A stretch of 64,000 bases of DNA from Streptomyces sp. NBC_01264 (GCF_026340675.1 NZ_JAPEOX010000002.1:1054001-1118000), one strand, 5' to 3'. Shown: positions 1 to 8,783, counted from the stretch's first letter. Program-made: numbers and translations. The notes: generated by a model from the sequence alone, not told the origin.

Positions 1-24
1 TCAACCGGATGTAGGATCGGGCCC

Positions 25-675
25 ATGGTCACCCGTGCGCAATCCGCCGCCCTCACCCGCCGCGCGCTGCTCGACGCGGCCGCCGAGCTCCTCGACCTCG
101 GCGGACCCGAGGCGGTCACCCTGCGCGAGGTGGGCGCGCGGGCGGGCGTGAGCCGGGGGGCGCCGTACCGCCATTTCACGGGCAAGGACAGCCTGCTGAC
201 CGTCGTCGCGACCGAGGCCTGGGAACGGATCGCCGACCGGGTCCACGCCCTGCGGACCGACCCGTCCCTGTCCGCGTCCGACAGGGTGCGCGGCGCGTTG
301 CGCACCCTCACCGGCGTCGGCCGGGAGCAGCCGCACCTGTACCAGATGCTGTTCCGGCGCCCCGGACACCGCCCGGAGGAACTGGGTGAAGGGCTCGATC
401 AGGTCCGGCGCGGGCTGTGCGCGCCGACGGACGACCCGGTGGCGGAGCGCCTGCGCGCGGCCGGGCGGTTCCAGCGCGAGTTCATGGTCGTGGTCGCCGG
501 ACTCGTCGGGGAGGCCCGCTCACGGCACTACGGCGCCCTGCTGCTCGCGGGCGCCCACGGCATCGCGGAGATGGAGCTCAGCGGCCACCTCGACGCGGGC
601 AGTCTGGACACCTCTTCCGACGGGCTCGTCGACACGCTCGTCCGCATGGTCACGGACGTCGGCGAGGCGACGTAG
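25..675 (+). CDS. TetR/AcrR family transcriptional regulator
   Basis: This is a 216-residue one-component repressor of the TetR type. The N-terminal helix-turn-helix spans about residues 12-55: a helix rich in Ala/Leu, then VTLREVGARAGVSRGAPYRHF, the usual recognition-helix pattern ending in Tyr-x-x-Phe and followed by a KDSLL motif. The rest is a helical ligand-binding domain with no recognisable ligand signature. The ATG at 25 lies near the window edge, so upstream elements are hardly visible. The gene is followed after 61 bases by a Vat-like acetyltransferase on the same strand, which suggests that it controls a small drug-response unit. That link is inferred from position only. Confidence 0.9.
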   Translation: MVTRAQSAALTRRALLDAAAELLDLGGPEAVTLREVGARAGVSRGAPYRHFTGKDSLLTVVATEAWERIADRVHALRTDPSLSASDRVRGALRTLTGVGREQPHLYQMLFRRPGHRPEELGEGLDQVRRGLCAPTDDPVAERLRAAGRFQREFMVVVAGLVGEARSRHYGALLLAGAHGIAEMELSGHLDAGSLDTSSDGLVDTLVRMVTDVGEAT

Positions 676-736
676 CACGACCCGCGCCCACTGGACGTAT
701 TGCCGAGTAGAGGCCGAGCAGAGAGCGAGCACCGCC

Positions 737-1384
737 ATGGACCGCCTTCCCCCGGACCCCAGGACGCTTCACCCGATGGCCGGCCAGCCGCGCGTGGTCC
801 TGCTGAAGCCCCTGGTGACCTCGCCGCTGATCGAGGTCGGGGAGTACTCCTACTACGACGACCCGGACGACCCGACCGCGTTCGAGACCCGCAACGTGCT
901 CTACCACTACGGGCCGGAGCGACTGGTCATCGGGAAGTTCTGCGCTCTGGGCACCGGGGTGCGCTTCATCATGAACGGCGCCAACCACCGCATGGACGGC
1001 CCCTCCACCTTCCCGTTCCCCATCATGGGAGGGTCCTGGGCAGACCGCTTCGACCTGCTCGCCGGGCTGCCGGGCCGGGGCGACACCGTCGTCGGCAACG
1101 ACGTCTGGTTCGGCTACCACACCATGGTCATGCCCGGTGTGCGCATCGGGCACGGCGCCGTCATCGCTTCCGGCGCCGTGGTCGTGGACGACGTCCCCGA
1201 CTACGCGATCGTCGGCGGCAACCCCGCCAAGCCCATCCGCACCCGGTACGAAGAGACCGATGTCGCCCGTCTGCTCGAACTCGCCTGGTGGGACTGGCCC
1301 GTGGCGCACCTCACCGAGCACATCCGGACGGTCATGACCGGCACGGTCGACGCCCTCGAGGCGATCGCCCCGAGGGCCGTCTGA
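737..1384 (+). CDS. Vat-like streptogramin A / CatB-type xenobiotic acetyltransferase
   Basis: The 215-residue product belongs to the left-handed beta-helix (hexapeptide-repeat) acetyltransferases that use acetyl-CoA to O-acetylate streptogramin A or chloramphenicol-type drugs. Visible family marks are the N-terminal EVGEYSYYDDP segment, a NGANHRMDG loop that supplies the catalytic His, GNDVWFGYHTMVMPGVRIGHGAVIASGAVVVDDV as successive hexapeptide turns, and YAIVGGNPAKPIRTRY before the C-terminal helices. The length matches Vat proteins. The frame is open upstream of 737, but only the ATG at 737 begins where family similarity starts. The neighbouring TetR gene fits inducible resistance. Substrate specificity cannot be read from sequence. 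Confidence 0.85.
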   Translation: MDRLPPDPRTLHPMAGQPRVVLLKPLVTSPLIEVGEYSYYDDPDDPTAFETRNVLYHYGPERLVIGKFCALGTGVRFIMNGANHRMDGPSTFPFPIMGGSWADRFDLLAGLPGRGDTVVGNDVWFGYHTMVMPGVRIGHGAVIASGAVVVDDVPDYAIVGGNPAKPIRTRYEETDVARLLELAWWDWPVAHLTEHIRTVMTGTVDALEAIAPRAV

Positions 1385-1390
1385 ACCGGT

Positions 1391-2368
1391 CTAGAAGTCC
1401 CCGTAGTTGACCTGCCAGGTCGCCAGCCCCATCCGGCGCCAGATGGCCACCACGCGGTCCCGGTCGTCCAGGGAGACCCGGACCGCGTACCGGTGGCGCA
1501 CGTGCGCGTTGAACAGCTCCGCCTTGACGATGTCGTCGCGGCGCGTGTCACCCGCAGCCCGCATCCACAGCTCGTCGTACGGGACTTCGTGCTCCCGCAG
1601 CCAGGCCTCGGTCGGCTCCCGGTGCTCCTCCCCGCGCCCGGACAGCAGCACGATGGTGTCGCCGTCGGACCGCCGGAAGGAGTCCAGCGCATCGCGCACC
1701 GGCGCGTTCAGCGTGTCGAGGCCGCAGCGCGTGAAGTCGTACGGGTTGCGGTCGCCGGTCATCGCGAGCGTGCCGTCGATATCGCACATCACGGCCGTGG
1801 GCAGCGCCGGGTCGGGGACGTACGGGGACACGTCCGGCTGGTCGTTGAGCCAGTCCGTGGTGAGCCGCCAGCCGCCCTTCTTCGCCTTCGCGTGCTTGTC
1901 CGCGAGTATCCGGATGATCTCCTCGCCGACCTGGCGCTCGCGCGCGGCGTCGCGCCGCAGGCACTCCTCCACGGGCACGTCGGTGTAGTCGTGCACCACG
2001 AAGGTGGCCCGTCCCGCGACGGCCGCCTTGAGCCGCTTGGGGATGTAGGAGGTCAGGTGGGTGTTGTCGACGACCACGTCGAACCCGCCCTCGACGGCCG
2101 CGCTGACGGCCGCGTCCTGGATGTCCAGCACGGTCTGCTCGTGCTTGTACGAGCGCCCGCGCTCCGGGTCCGGCACGTCGAGCATGGCCCGCAGGTCGTC
2201 GAGGTTGACGCGGCGCATCCGGCCGCCGGACTCCGCCTGGAGGGCGCGCGCGGCGGTGGTCTTCCCGGAGGCAGGCAGCCCCGTCATGATGTGGACCACC
2301 GGGAGCGCGGGAGGCTCGGCGGGCGCTGCCGGGGACACGGCGGCCTCGGTCTCGGGTGTTTCGGACAC
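1391..2368 (-). CDS. Polynucleotide 5'-kinase / 3'-phosphatase (Pnkp-like RNA end-healing enzyme)
   Basis: This 325-residue bifunctional protein combines a P-loop kinase with a haloacid-dehalogenase phosphatase, in the same order as phage T4 Pnkp. The Walker A motif GLPASGKT is at residues 30-37, and the acceptor-site helix includes NLDDLRAM. The phosphatase nucleophile motif DIDGT is at 196-200, followed by LLSGRGEEHREPTEAWL and a C-terminal LDDRDRVV acidic motif. Such enzymes turn 2',3'-cyclic phosphate and 5'-OH RNA ends into 3'-OH and 5'-phosphate ends ready for ligation. The first 22 residues are Pro/Ala-rich and probably disordered. It starts 4 bases after the stop of an Rnl1-type RNA ligase on the same strand, so the two form an end-healing and sealing unit. 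Confidence 0.9.
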   Translation of the reverse strand: MSETPETEAAVSPAAPAEPPALPVVHIMTGLPASGKTTAARALQAESGGRMRRVNLDDLRAMLDVPDPERGRSYKHEQTVLDIQDAAVSAAVEGGFDVVVDNTHLTSYIPKRLKAAVAGRATFVVHDYTDVPVEECLRRDAARERQVGEEIIRILADKHAKAKKGGWRLTTDWLNDQPDVSPYVPDPALPTAVMCDIDGTLAMTGDRNPYDFTRCGLDTLNAPVRDALDSFRRSDGDTIVLLSGRGEEHREPTEAWLREHEVPYDELWMRAAGDTRRDDIVKAELFNAHVRHRYAVRVSLDDRDRVVAIWRRMGLATWQVNYGDF

Positions 2369-2372
2369 GGGT

Positions 2373-3584
2373 TCAGTTCTCCTCGTCGTGCGTGAAGGGG
2401 TCGGAGGTCTCGGGCCGCACCTGCCGCCAGGTGATCAGCTCGGTCGACCTGCCGTCGAGGCGCTGGAAGAGCGCGCCGCGGACCCCGCCGTCGCGGACCG
2501 TCGTCTTGGCGGCGCGGGCGAACGCGCCCCGGTCGCCGGCCAGATGGGCCAGCGAGGCGTACGCCTCGTCGATGGCGCGCTCGCGGAGCACGGCCTCGGT
2601 CTCCAGGCGTTCGATCACCGAGCGCACCCAGTGGTCGAACTCGTCGGGCACCTGCTCCAGCAGGGCGTCCAGCGGCTTGCCGCCCGAGGCCTCGATGTCG
2701 GCGACGGTGCAGTTCAGGCCCTGGGCGAGCTGCTTGAGGGGCAGGCCGGCGAAGCGCTGGATGCCGTGGCCGCGCCAGATGTCCCGCTCGGTCACGCCGG
2801 TGAGCACCTTGTGGAGGCGTACGTACTCGGCGATCTTCGCCTTGGCCCGGACGCCCGAGGCGAAGCGCAGGACGAAGCCCTCCGCGTCGGTGCCGGTCGC
2901 GGGAGCGCCGCCCGGCAGGGTGCTGGAGCCGGTCAGCGCGAGCAGTTCGCCCAGCGGCATGGCGGGCCACACCTTGACCACGGAGCCGATGTCCTGCCAG
3001 TGGCCGGCGGCCTCGGCGAGCGGCACCTCGGCGCCGTCCGCTCCGTACGCGGCGAGCAGGACCAGGTCGCGGCGGTCCCCGTAGTCCACGACGATGCGGT
3101 TCTGCGGGTACACGATCTCCGCGAGGTAGGTGGTGCCGGGGACCAGCGCGGAGGTGTCGCGTCCGTCGAGGCGGCGCTGGGCCCAGACGGCCTGCGTGCT
3201 GGTGAAGGAGCCCCTGGAGGCGGCCCGCCACTTCCCGGCGTAGTGGAAGAGCACTCCGAGACTGCCGTCGACCTTGTCGTACACCTCGAACGGCTCGTCC
3301 GGCAGGGCAGGCGCGTAGGACCGGCCCGACTCGTGCTCGCCGACGTTGAAGAACTTGGGCAGCGGCAGCGCGACGACCTCGCCGGTGACGTCGTCGGCGA
3401 CGAGTCCGCGGCAGCGCGTGGTGACCTGGTTCCAGACCTGCTCGTACTGGGCGGTCCGGGTGTAGCTGTAGAGCGACAACGGCAGCTCGGGGTGTGCCTT
3501 GCGGGCCACGTGTCCGGCGTCGATGGCCTCGGTCAGCGCCTGCGCGGGCATCAGGTCGTGCAGAGTCAGGCGGTCCTGGCTCAT
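2373..3584 (-). CDS. T4 Rnl1-like ATP-dependent RNA ligase
   Basis: The 403-residue protein carries the covalent nucleotidyltransferase motifs of RNA ligases. The adenylated lysine is K104 in YDKVDGSLG (motif I). TRCRGLV lies upstream, as in Rnl1. TTYLAEIVYP is a motif-III-like stretch, EGFVLRF is motif IV, and KAKIAEYVRLHK is motif V. Length and the helical C-terminal third match T4 Rnl1, which seals tRNA broken in the anticodon loop. It is the first gene of a two-gene leftward operon with the Pnkp-like end-healing enzyme, so the pair resembles the phage T4 RNA repair system. Its physiological RNA target, and any host nuclease it counteracts, cannot be inferred. A GGGAGGA-type ribosome site precedes the ATG. 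Confidence 0.92.
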   Translation of the reverse strand: MSQDRLTLHDLMPAQALTEAIDAGHVARKAHPELPLSLYSYTRTAQYEQVWNQVTTRCRGLVADDVTGEVVALPLPKFFNVGEHESGRSYAPALPDEPFEVYDKVDGSLGVLFHYAGKWRAASRGSFTSTQAVWAQRRLDGRDTSALVPGTTYLAEIVYPQNRIVVDYGDRRDLVLLAAYGADGAEVPLAEAAGHWQDIGSVVKVWPAMPLGELLALTGSSTLPGGAPATGTDAEGFVLRFASGVRAKAKIAEYVRLHKVLTGVTERDIWRGHGIQRFAGLPLKQLAQGLNCTVADIEASGGKPLDALLEQVPDEFDHWVRSVIERLETEAVLRERAIDEAYASLAHLAGDRGAFARAAKTTVRDGGVRGALFQRLDGRSTELITWRQVRPETSDPFTHDEEN

Positions 3585-3656
3585 GGGGTTCCTCCCGGTT
3601 CGAGATGCCTCATTCTCAGGTGCGGGAGGACCTGGCCGAAACCGAATATCTGCCCG

Positions 3657-4364
3657 TTACCGCAGGTCCTTCGCCCTGTCCGGGCCTTCGCCGCCCAGCC
3701 GGTTGATGTCGCGCGGCCGCAGGACCCGCTGGGTGTCCGCGCCGCCGGGCCCGGCCGCCGCGACGGCGATCATGGCGCGGCCCAGTGCCCCGGTGGTGGT
3801 GACCAGGTGGGGTGCGAAGCGCCGCAGGACCGGGAACAGCGGCGCGGTGACGGCGTAAGCGGCGCGGTAGAGCGGGGTCTTGGAGGGGATGCCGCGGTCC
3901 GGCTGCACGATCCCCGGCCGGAACATGTACGCCTCGAAGGGGAGCTTCAGCAGGTCGTTCTCGGTCTTCCCCTTGACCCGGGCCCACATGGAGCGGCCGC
4001 TCTCGGTGCTGTCGGTGCCCTCGCCGGACACGTAGGCGAAGGTGAGCCGCGGGTTGGCGGCCGCGAGCGGGCGGGCGGCGGCGAGCGTCAGATCGTAGGT
4101 GATCCGCCGGTACTCCTCCTCCTTCATGCGGAAGGAGGAGATGCCCAGGCAGAAGAAGCACGCGTCGTACGAGGCCAGGTCCGGCCCGCCGGGCTGCGAC
4201 AGGTCGGTCGGATCGGCCCGGACGAGCTCGCGCAGCTTGGGGTGGGACACGGCAAGGGGGCTGCGGCCGATCGCGAGCACGCTGTCGACGGAGTCGTCGC
4301 GCAGGCACTCGCGCAGCACGCCCCGGCCGATCATGCCGGTCGCGCCGAAGAGGATGACGTTCAC
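3657..4364 (-). CDS. NAD(P)-binding atypical short-chain dehydrogenase
   Basis: This 235-residue Rossmann-fold protein begins with the dinucleotide-binding motif in VILFGATGMIGRGVLREC. A central ACFFCLGISS strand and TFAYVSGEG followed by an ARVKGKTEN segment replace the classic YxxxK. The pattern fits the atypical SDR group of NAD(P)H-binding epimerase-like proteins in actinobacteria, whose substrates are mostly unknown. It sits 72 bases downstream of the RNA ligase start on the same strand, and 28 bases separate its start from the VOC gene. There is no functional tie to RNA repair beyond position. Confidence 0.75.
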   Translation of the reverse strand: MNVILFGATGMIGRGVLRECLRDDSVDSVLAIGRSPLAVSHPKLRELVRADPTDLSQPGGPDLASYDACFFCLGISSFRMKEEEYRRITYDLTLAAARPLAAANPRLTFAYVSGEGTDSTESGRSMWARVKGKTENDLLKLPFEAYMFRPGIVQPDRGIPSKTPLYRAAYAVTAPLFPVLRRFAPHLVTTTGALGRAMIAVAAAGPGGADTQRVLRPRDINRLGGEGPDRAKDLR

Positions 4365-4392
4365 GGGCCCAGCCTAGAAGTCGTGGCGCGGC

Positions 4393-4827
4393 TCAGTGGG
4401 AGACGCACAGCTCGTTGCCCTCGGGATCGGCGAGGGTGGTCCAGACGGAGGGGCCCTGGTTGCCTTCGTGCAGGTGCACGGCCCCCTTGGCGAGGAGCCG
4501 CTCGACCAGGGCCCGCGGGTCGTCCTCGCCGGTGCGGACGTCGAGGTGCATGCGGTTCTTGACGGTCTTGGGCTCCTCGATGAGCTGGAAGAGGATGCGG
4601 GGCGCCCGTTCGAGGCCCTCGGGGTGGCGGATCCCCTGGCCGGCCTTCCAGACGAGGACGCCCCGGTGGGTGGTGGTGTCCTCCTCGGTCGCCCGCCCGG
4701 CGGCGATCATCTCGCGGATGAACTCCTCGTCGCTGGGCTCGACCTCCCATCCGAGGGCCTCGGCCCACCAGTCGGCGAGGGCGTGCGGTGTGGCGGAATC
4801 GACGGTCACCTGAAATGTGTAGGCCAT
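4393..4827 (-). CDS. VOC family (glyoxalase-like) protein
   Basis: A 144-residue single-chain protein of the vicinal oxygen chelate superfamily. It has two beta-alpha-beta-beta-beta modules. The first begins FQVTVDSATPHALADWWAEALGW, and the second has RMHLDVRTGEDDPRALVERLLAKGA, ending in TLADPEGNELCVSH. The His and Glu in RMHLDV and DPEGNELC sit where VOC proteins place metal ligands. Many relatives are uncharacterised, and some bind antibiotics or dioxygenase substrates. It is the last convincing gene of this leftward group before the hairpin at 4869-4904. Confidence 0.8.
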   Translation of the reverse strand: MAYTFQVTVDSATPHALADWWAEALGWEVEPSDEEFIREMIAAGRATEEDTTTHRGVLVWKAGQGIRHPEGLERAPRILFQLIEEPKTVKNRMHLDVRTGEDDPRALVERLLAKGAVHLHEGNQGPSVWTTLADPEGNELCVSH

Positions 4828-4868
4828 GCCCGGACCCTACTGATCACCTCTGACAACCCGCCACCGGA

Positions 4869-4904
4869 AGGGCCCGGTGCGCGGCATCGTGCGCACCGGG
4901 CCCT
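4869..4904. terminator. Perfect GC hairpin downstream of the antiporter gene
   Basis: The 14-base arm AGGGCCCGGTGCGC pairs exactly with GCGCACCGGGCCCT across an 8-base loop. It lies between the end of the leftward amino-acid antiporter gene and the start of the VOC gene. The likely role is to stop the gadB-glsA-antiporter transcript. There is no clear T-run, as is usual in Streptomyces. Confidence 0.75.
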
Positions 4905-4927
4905 CGGTCAGGTCGCGGGGGGCAGGG

Positions 4928-6471
4928 TCAACCGGCGCTCACCTCCTCTCCCTCCGGCGCGGCCTCCTCCGGCATCCAGGACGGCTTCTTGAAACGCTCC
5001 AGGACCAGCGGCGCCGAACTGAAGATCACGGCGCCCGCGGCGACCAGGCCCACGTACAGTCCCGTACTGCCGATGGGCAGTTGGGCCGGCGGGACGAAGG
5101 CCAGGACGAAGGCGAAGGCGACGGCGAGGAAGCCGAGGCCGCCCACCAGCCAGATGCCGGGCTTCCCGCCGGGGATGCGGAAGGCGCGCGGCAGGTCGGG
5201 CTGGGTGTGGCGGAGCCGGATGGCCGACGCGTACAGCAGCATGTACACGATGATGTACAGGCTGACGGCATCGCCGAGATCAGGAAGAAGACGGTCGAGA
5301 CGTTGTCCACGACCAGGTAAAGCGAGGACAGCAGGGCCACCACGACGACCTGGACGAGCAGGATGTTCTTCTGGACTCCGGCCTTGTTGGTCTTCTGCAT
5401 GAAGGGCGGCAGGAGCCCGTCGCGGGCGGTGGCCAGCACGCCGCGGCTGGGGCCGGTGATCCAGGCGAGCACCCCGCCGAGGGCTCCGTAGCAGATCAGT
5501 ACGGCGAGCACCCGCACCGGCCAGCCGACGTGCATCAGGCCGGTGGTGGCGTGCGTGAGGGCGTCGAAGACACCGGTGTTGATGTCGATGTCCTGGTACG
5601 GGAGGATGCCCGCCACGGCGAGCGCGCCGAGGGTGAAGATCACGAAGGACAGCCCGGCGGCGACCATGATGACGACCGGGTAGCCGCGCTTGGCGTCCTT
5701 CAGCTCGGTCGCGTGCACAGCCTGGGACTCGACGCCGGCGAAGTTCAGCAGGATCCCGGCCAGGAAGGACAGGCTGGACAGACCCGTCAGGTACGGCAGC
5801 CAGCGCGGGCTGGAGTGCCCGTGCGAGACGACGGCGACGGCGTGGTCGGTGGCGGTGGACCAGCCGGCGGCGTGGCCGGTGACCAGCCAGGCCAGGCAGA
5901 GGGCGATGAGGACGACGCCGGGGACGACGGTGCCCAGGAGGAAGCCGTACTTGGTGACCCTGCTGGCGAAGTGGGTGCTCACCAGGGCCGCCCCGGTGCA
6001 CAGGCAGAAGGCCACGACGATGAAGAGCCCGACGTAGACGTTGTTCGTGGCGAGGTCGGGGCGGCCGATGGCGAAGGCCGCGGCGGTCGCGGCGAAGGTG
6101 AGGCCGGTGGGGTACCAGACGATGTTCTGGACCCAGGTCAGGAAGATGGCGACGAATCCGGTGGGCTTGCCGAAGGCCTCGCCGACCCAGACGTAGAGTC
6201 CGCCGGCGCGGTGGCCGAAGGCGCCGCCGAGCGCGGCGGCGACCAGTCCGGCGGGAACGAGGAAGAGCAGGGTGGAGAAGCCGATGTAGGCGAACATCGT
6301 CATCTCCTCCTTGGCCATCATCGGGAGCCCGCGCAGGCTGGTGACGATGGACGCCGCGGTCATGAGGCCGAGGGTGGAGACGGTCAGGTACTTCTTCTGC
6401 GCGGGGGCTACCGCCCCGCTTTGCGGCGGGCCGAGGCGCGGGACGGGGGGTGAGGGACGTGTGAGCGGCAC
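4928..6471 (-). pseudogene. APC-family amino acid antiporter (GadC-like), interrupted by a frame break
   Basis: This is a membrane transporter of about 510 residues with roughly 12 hydrophobic helices, related to glutamate:GABA antiporters of the APC superfamily. Translation from the GTG at 6471 (GGAGG just upstream) runs through YLTVSTLGLMTAASIVTSLRGLP and VESQAVHATELKDAKRGYP, typical of this group. It then loses frame near 5275, at FFLIS. The protein continues one frame over as LGDAVSLYIIVYMLLYASAIRLRHTQPDLPRAFRIPGGKPG to the stop at 4928. The shift equals one missing base. The gene starts 10 bases after the glutaminase stop, in the order gadB-glsA-antiporter. It could be a real inactivation or a sequencing deletion. 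The product would import glutamate or glutamine and export GABA. Confidence 0.8.
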
Positions 6472-6481
6472 GGTGTCCTCC

Positions 6482-7366
6482 TCAGAAGATCGACAGGCCG
6501 CCGGTGGCCGCGAAGGTCTCCAAGGCGACGGTGGCGGAGACGGAGTTGCCCTTGACGTCGAGGCCGGGGCCCCAGGCGACGGCGGCGCACCGGTCGGGGA
6601 CCACGGCGAGGATGCCGCCTCCGACTCCGCTCTTGCAGGGCAGCCCGACGCGGTAGGCGAACTCGCCCGCCTCGTCGTAGGTGCCGCAGGTGAGCATGAG
6701 CGCGTTGATCCGCCGGGCTTCGGCACGGCGGATCAGCCGGGTCCCGTCGGCGCGCTCGCCGTGCCGGGCGAACAGCAGCCCCGCGCGGGCGAGTTCGGCT
6801 GCGGTGACCATGATGGAGCACTGCCTGAAGTAGTGGTCCAGCACCTCGGGGACGGGGCCGAGCATGTTGTCGAAGTCGGCCATCAGGTAGGCGAGGGCCC
6901 TGTTCCGGTCCCCGGTACGGGCCTCCGACCCCTCGGTGACCCCGTCCAGGTGGAGGTACGGGTTCCCGGTCTCGGCGCGCAGCAGCCCGCGTACGGCCTC
7001 GAAGGCGTCGCCCGTGTACTGGAGCAGCTGGTCGGTGACGACGATGGCTCCGGGGTTGATGAACGGGTTGCGGGGGACGCCGAGTTCCAGTTCGAGCTGG
7101 ATCAGGGAGTTGAAGGGTTCCCCCGACGGTTCGCGGTGGACCCGGTTCCAGATCATCTTGTCGTCGTGCGCGAGGACGAGGGCGAGGGAGAAGAGCTTGG
7201 AGATGCTCTCCAGCGCGAAAGGCACGTCCGCGTCACCGCCGGAGTGGAAGTCCCCCTCCACCGTGGCGATGGCGAAGCCGAACTGGCGGGGGTCGACCCT
7301 TCCCAGGTCGGGGATGTAGTCGGCCACCTTGCCCGCACCGATGTGCGGGGCCACCGCGCTCATCAC
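6482..7366 (-). CDS. glsA: Glutaminase (serine-dependent, GlsA/YbaS type)
   Basis: The enzyme hydrolyses L-glutamine to glutamate and ammonia. It is a beta-lactamase-fold glutaminase with the catalytic S-I-S-K motif (residues 54-57 of this reading), followed by RNPFINPGAIV, a DHYFRQCSIMV core, LMLTCGTYDEAG and GLPCKSGVGGGI near the end. From ATG 7366 the protein is 294 residues, slightly short. The upstream in-frame codons encode RPDYAEITRRV, which looks like a normal glutaminase N terminus but has no good start. A plausible ATG at 7413, overlapping the gadB stop by one base, is one base out of frame. One missing C in the run near 7395 would join them. Its place between gadB and the antiporter suggests that it supplies glutamate and acid-consuming ammonia. 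Confidence 0.88.
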   Translation of the reverse strand: MMSAVAPHIGAGKVADYIPDLGRVDPRQFGFAIATVEGDFHSGGDADVPFALESISKLFSLALVLAHDDKMIWNRVHREPSGEPFNSLIQLELELGVPRNPFINPGAIVVTDQLLQYTGDAFEAVRGLLRAETGNPYLHLDGVTEGSEARTGDRNRALAYLMADFDNMLGPVPEVLDHYFRQCSIMVTAAELARAGLLFARHGERADGTRLIRRAEARRINALMLTCGTYDEAGEFAYRVGLPCKSGVGGGILAVVPDRCAAVAWGPGLDVKGNSVSATVALETFAATGGLSIF

Positions 7367-7412
7367 CCGGCGGGTGATCTCCGCGTAGTCGGGGCGCTCT
7401 CGAAGGCGGCCA

Positions 7413-8783
7413 TCACGCGACCTGCTCCGCCCGGATGCCGACCGGGCTCAGCTCGGCGACCGCACGACGGATGTCGGCGAGCAGCAGGTGGGCCTTGTCG
7501 CGGCTGATCTCGCGGCGGACCAGGATCCGGTGGATCACGGTGGGGGCGCCGGCGCAGGGCAGCGGGTACGCGGCCACCTGCCAGCCCCGCTGACGCAGCC
7601 GGTCGGAGAGCTCGTACAGGGTGAAGGGGCTCCTCCCGGGATCGGCGAGGGTGTAGGAGACTCCGGGCAGGGCTCCCTTCCCGTCGTACAGGATCCGGAA
7701 CTGTCCCATCGCCGCCATCTCTTCGCCCAGGTAGCGGGCGGTGTCGGCGGCGGCCTGCTGGATCCGGCGGTATCCCTCGCGACCGAGGTGGACCAGCAGG
7801 TAGTACTGGGCGATGATCTCGCCCCCGGGCCGGGAGAAGTTCAGGGCGAAGGTGGGCATGTCCCCGCCGAGGTAGTCGACCCGGAAGATCAGCTCGGGCG
7901 GGAGCAGCTCGGCGGTGCGCCAGACGATCCAGCCGACCCCGAGGGGAGCGAGGCCGTACTTGTGGCCGGAGCTGCTGATCGAGCTGACGCGTGCGATCTC
8001 GAAGTCCCAGAGCAGGTCCGGCTGGATGAAGGGGGCGACGAAGCCGCCGCTGGCGGCGTCCACGTGGAGGGGGACGTCCAGTCCGGTGTCGCGCTGGATG
8101 GCGTCGAGTTCGGCGGCGATCTCGGCGACGGGCTCGTAGTCACAGGTGAAGGTGACGCCGAGGATCGCGACGACGCCGATCGTGTTCTCGTCCACGTGGG
8201 CGCGCAGCTGTTCGGGACGCAGCCCCGTGGCGCCGGGCAGCAGCTCCATTTGGCGCAGCTCCACGTCGAAGTAGCGGGCGAACTTCTCCCAGCAGACCTG
8301 GACGGGGCCGCAGACCAGGTTCGGCCGGTCGGTGGGCAGTCCGGCGGCCCGGCGGGCCTTGCGCCAGCGGGTCTTGAGGGCGAGACCGCCGAGCATGCAG
8401 GCCTCGCTGGAGCCGGTGGTGGAGCAGCCGATTGCGGATTCGGGCTCGGGCGCGTGCCACAGGTCGGCGAGCATCGTCACGCACCGCTCCTCGATGGCCG
8501 CGGTCTGCGGGTACTCGGCCTTGTCGATCATGTTCTTGGCGAGGTTCTCGTCCATCAGCTTGCGGACCTGGGGCTCGGCCCAGGTGCTGCAGAAGGTGGC
8601 GAGGTTCTGCTCGGCGTTGCCGTCGAGTTCGAGCTCGTCGCGGATGAGGGTGTACACGGCGTCCGGATCCGACGGTTCGTCGGGAATCCGGTGTTCGGGC
8701 AGGGCGCGCCGGGCGAATTCACCCGCATAGACGTCACTGAATCGCAGGGCGCCCTCAGGGGCACTGGTGGATGAGTCCGACAT
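7413..8783 (-). CDS. gadB: Glutamate decarboxylase
   Basis: A 456-residue PLP-dependent decarboxylase that converts glutamate to GABA while consuming a proton. The cofactor lysine is K275 in SSSGHKYGLAPLG. The aspartate contacting the pyridine ring is in HVDAASGGFVAPF (about 240-251), and GCSTTGSSEACMLGGLALK (about 119-137) binds phosphate. The length and the N-terminal FARRALPEHRIPDEPSDPD region match GadA/GadB, including the distant E. coli enzymes. It is the first gene of the leftward operon gadB-glsA-antiporter; promoter elements should lie in 8784-8999. Acid resistance is the likely role by family precedent, although GABA metabolism is an alternative. Confidence 0.93.
   Translation of the reverse strand: MSDSSTSAPEGALRFSDVYAGEFARRALPEHRIPDEPSDPDAVYTLIRDELELDGNAEQNLATFCSTWAEPQVRKLMDENLAKNMIDKAEYPQTAAIEERCVTMLADLWHAPEPESAIGCSTTGSSEACMLGGLALKTRWRKARRAAGLPTDRPNLVCGPVQVCWEKFARYFDVELRQMELLPGATGLRPEQLRAHVDENTIGVVAILGVTFTCDYEPVAEIAAELDAIQRDTGLDVPLHVDAASGGFVAPFIQPDLLWDFEIARVSSISSSGHKYGLAPLGVGWIVWRTAELLPPELIFRVDYLGGDMPTFALNFSRPGGEIIAQYYLLVHLGREGYRRIQQAAADTARYLGEEMAAMGQFRILYDGKGALPGVSYTLADPGRSPFTLYELSDRLRQRGWQVAAYPLPCAGAPTVIHRILVRREISRDKAHLLLADIRRAVAELSPVGIRAEQVA

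Noticed and set aside
2061..4562. A very long open frame on the plus strand across the RNA-repair genes
   Set aside because: It is antisense to three strongly supported genes, and its translation shows only Gly/Arg/Ala-rich low complexity. High GC keeps antisense frames open.
5265..5290. Programmed ribosomal frameshift in the antiporter gene
   Set aside because: There is no slippery heptamer or stimulatory structure. A real or sequencing deletion is simpler.
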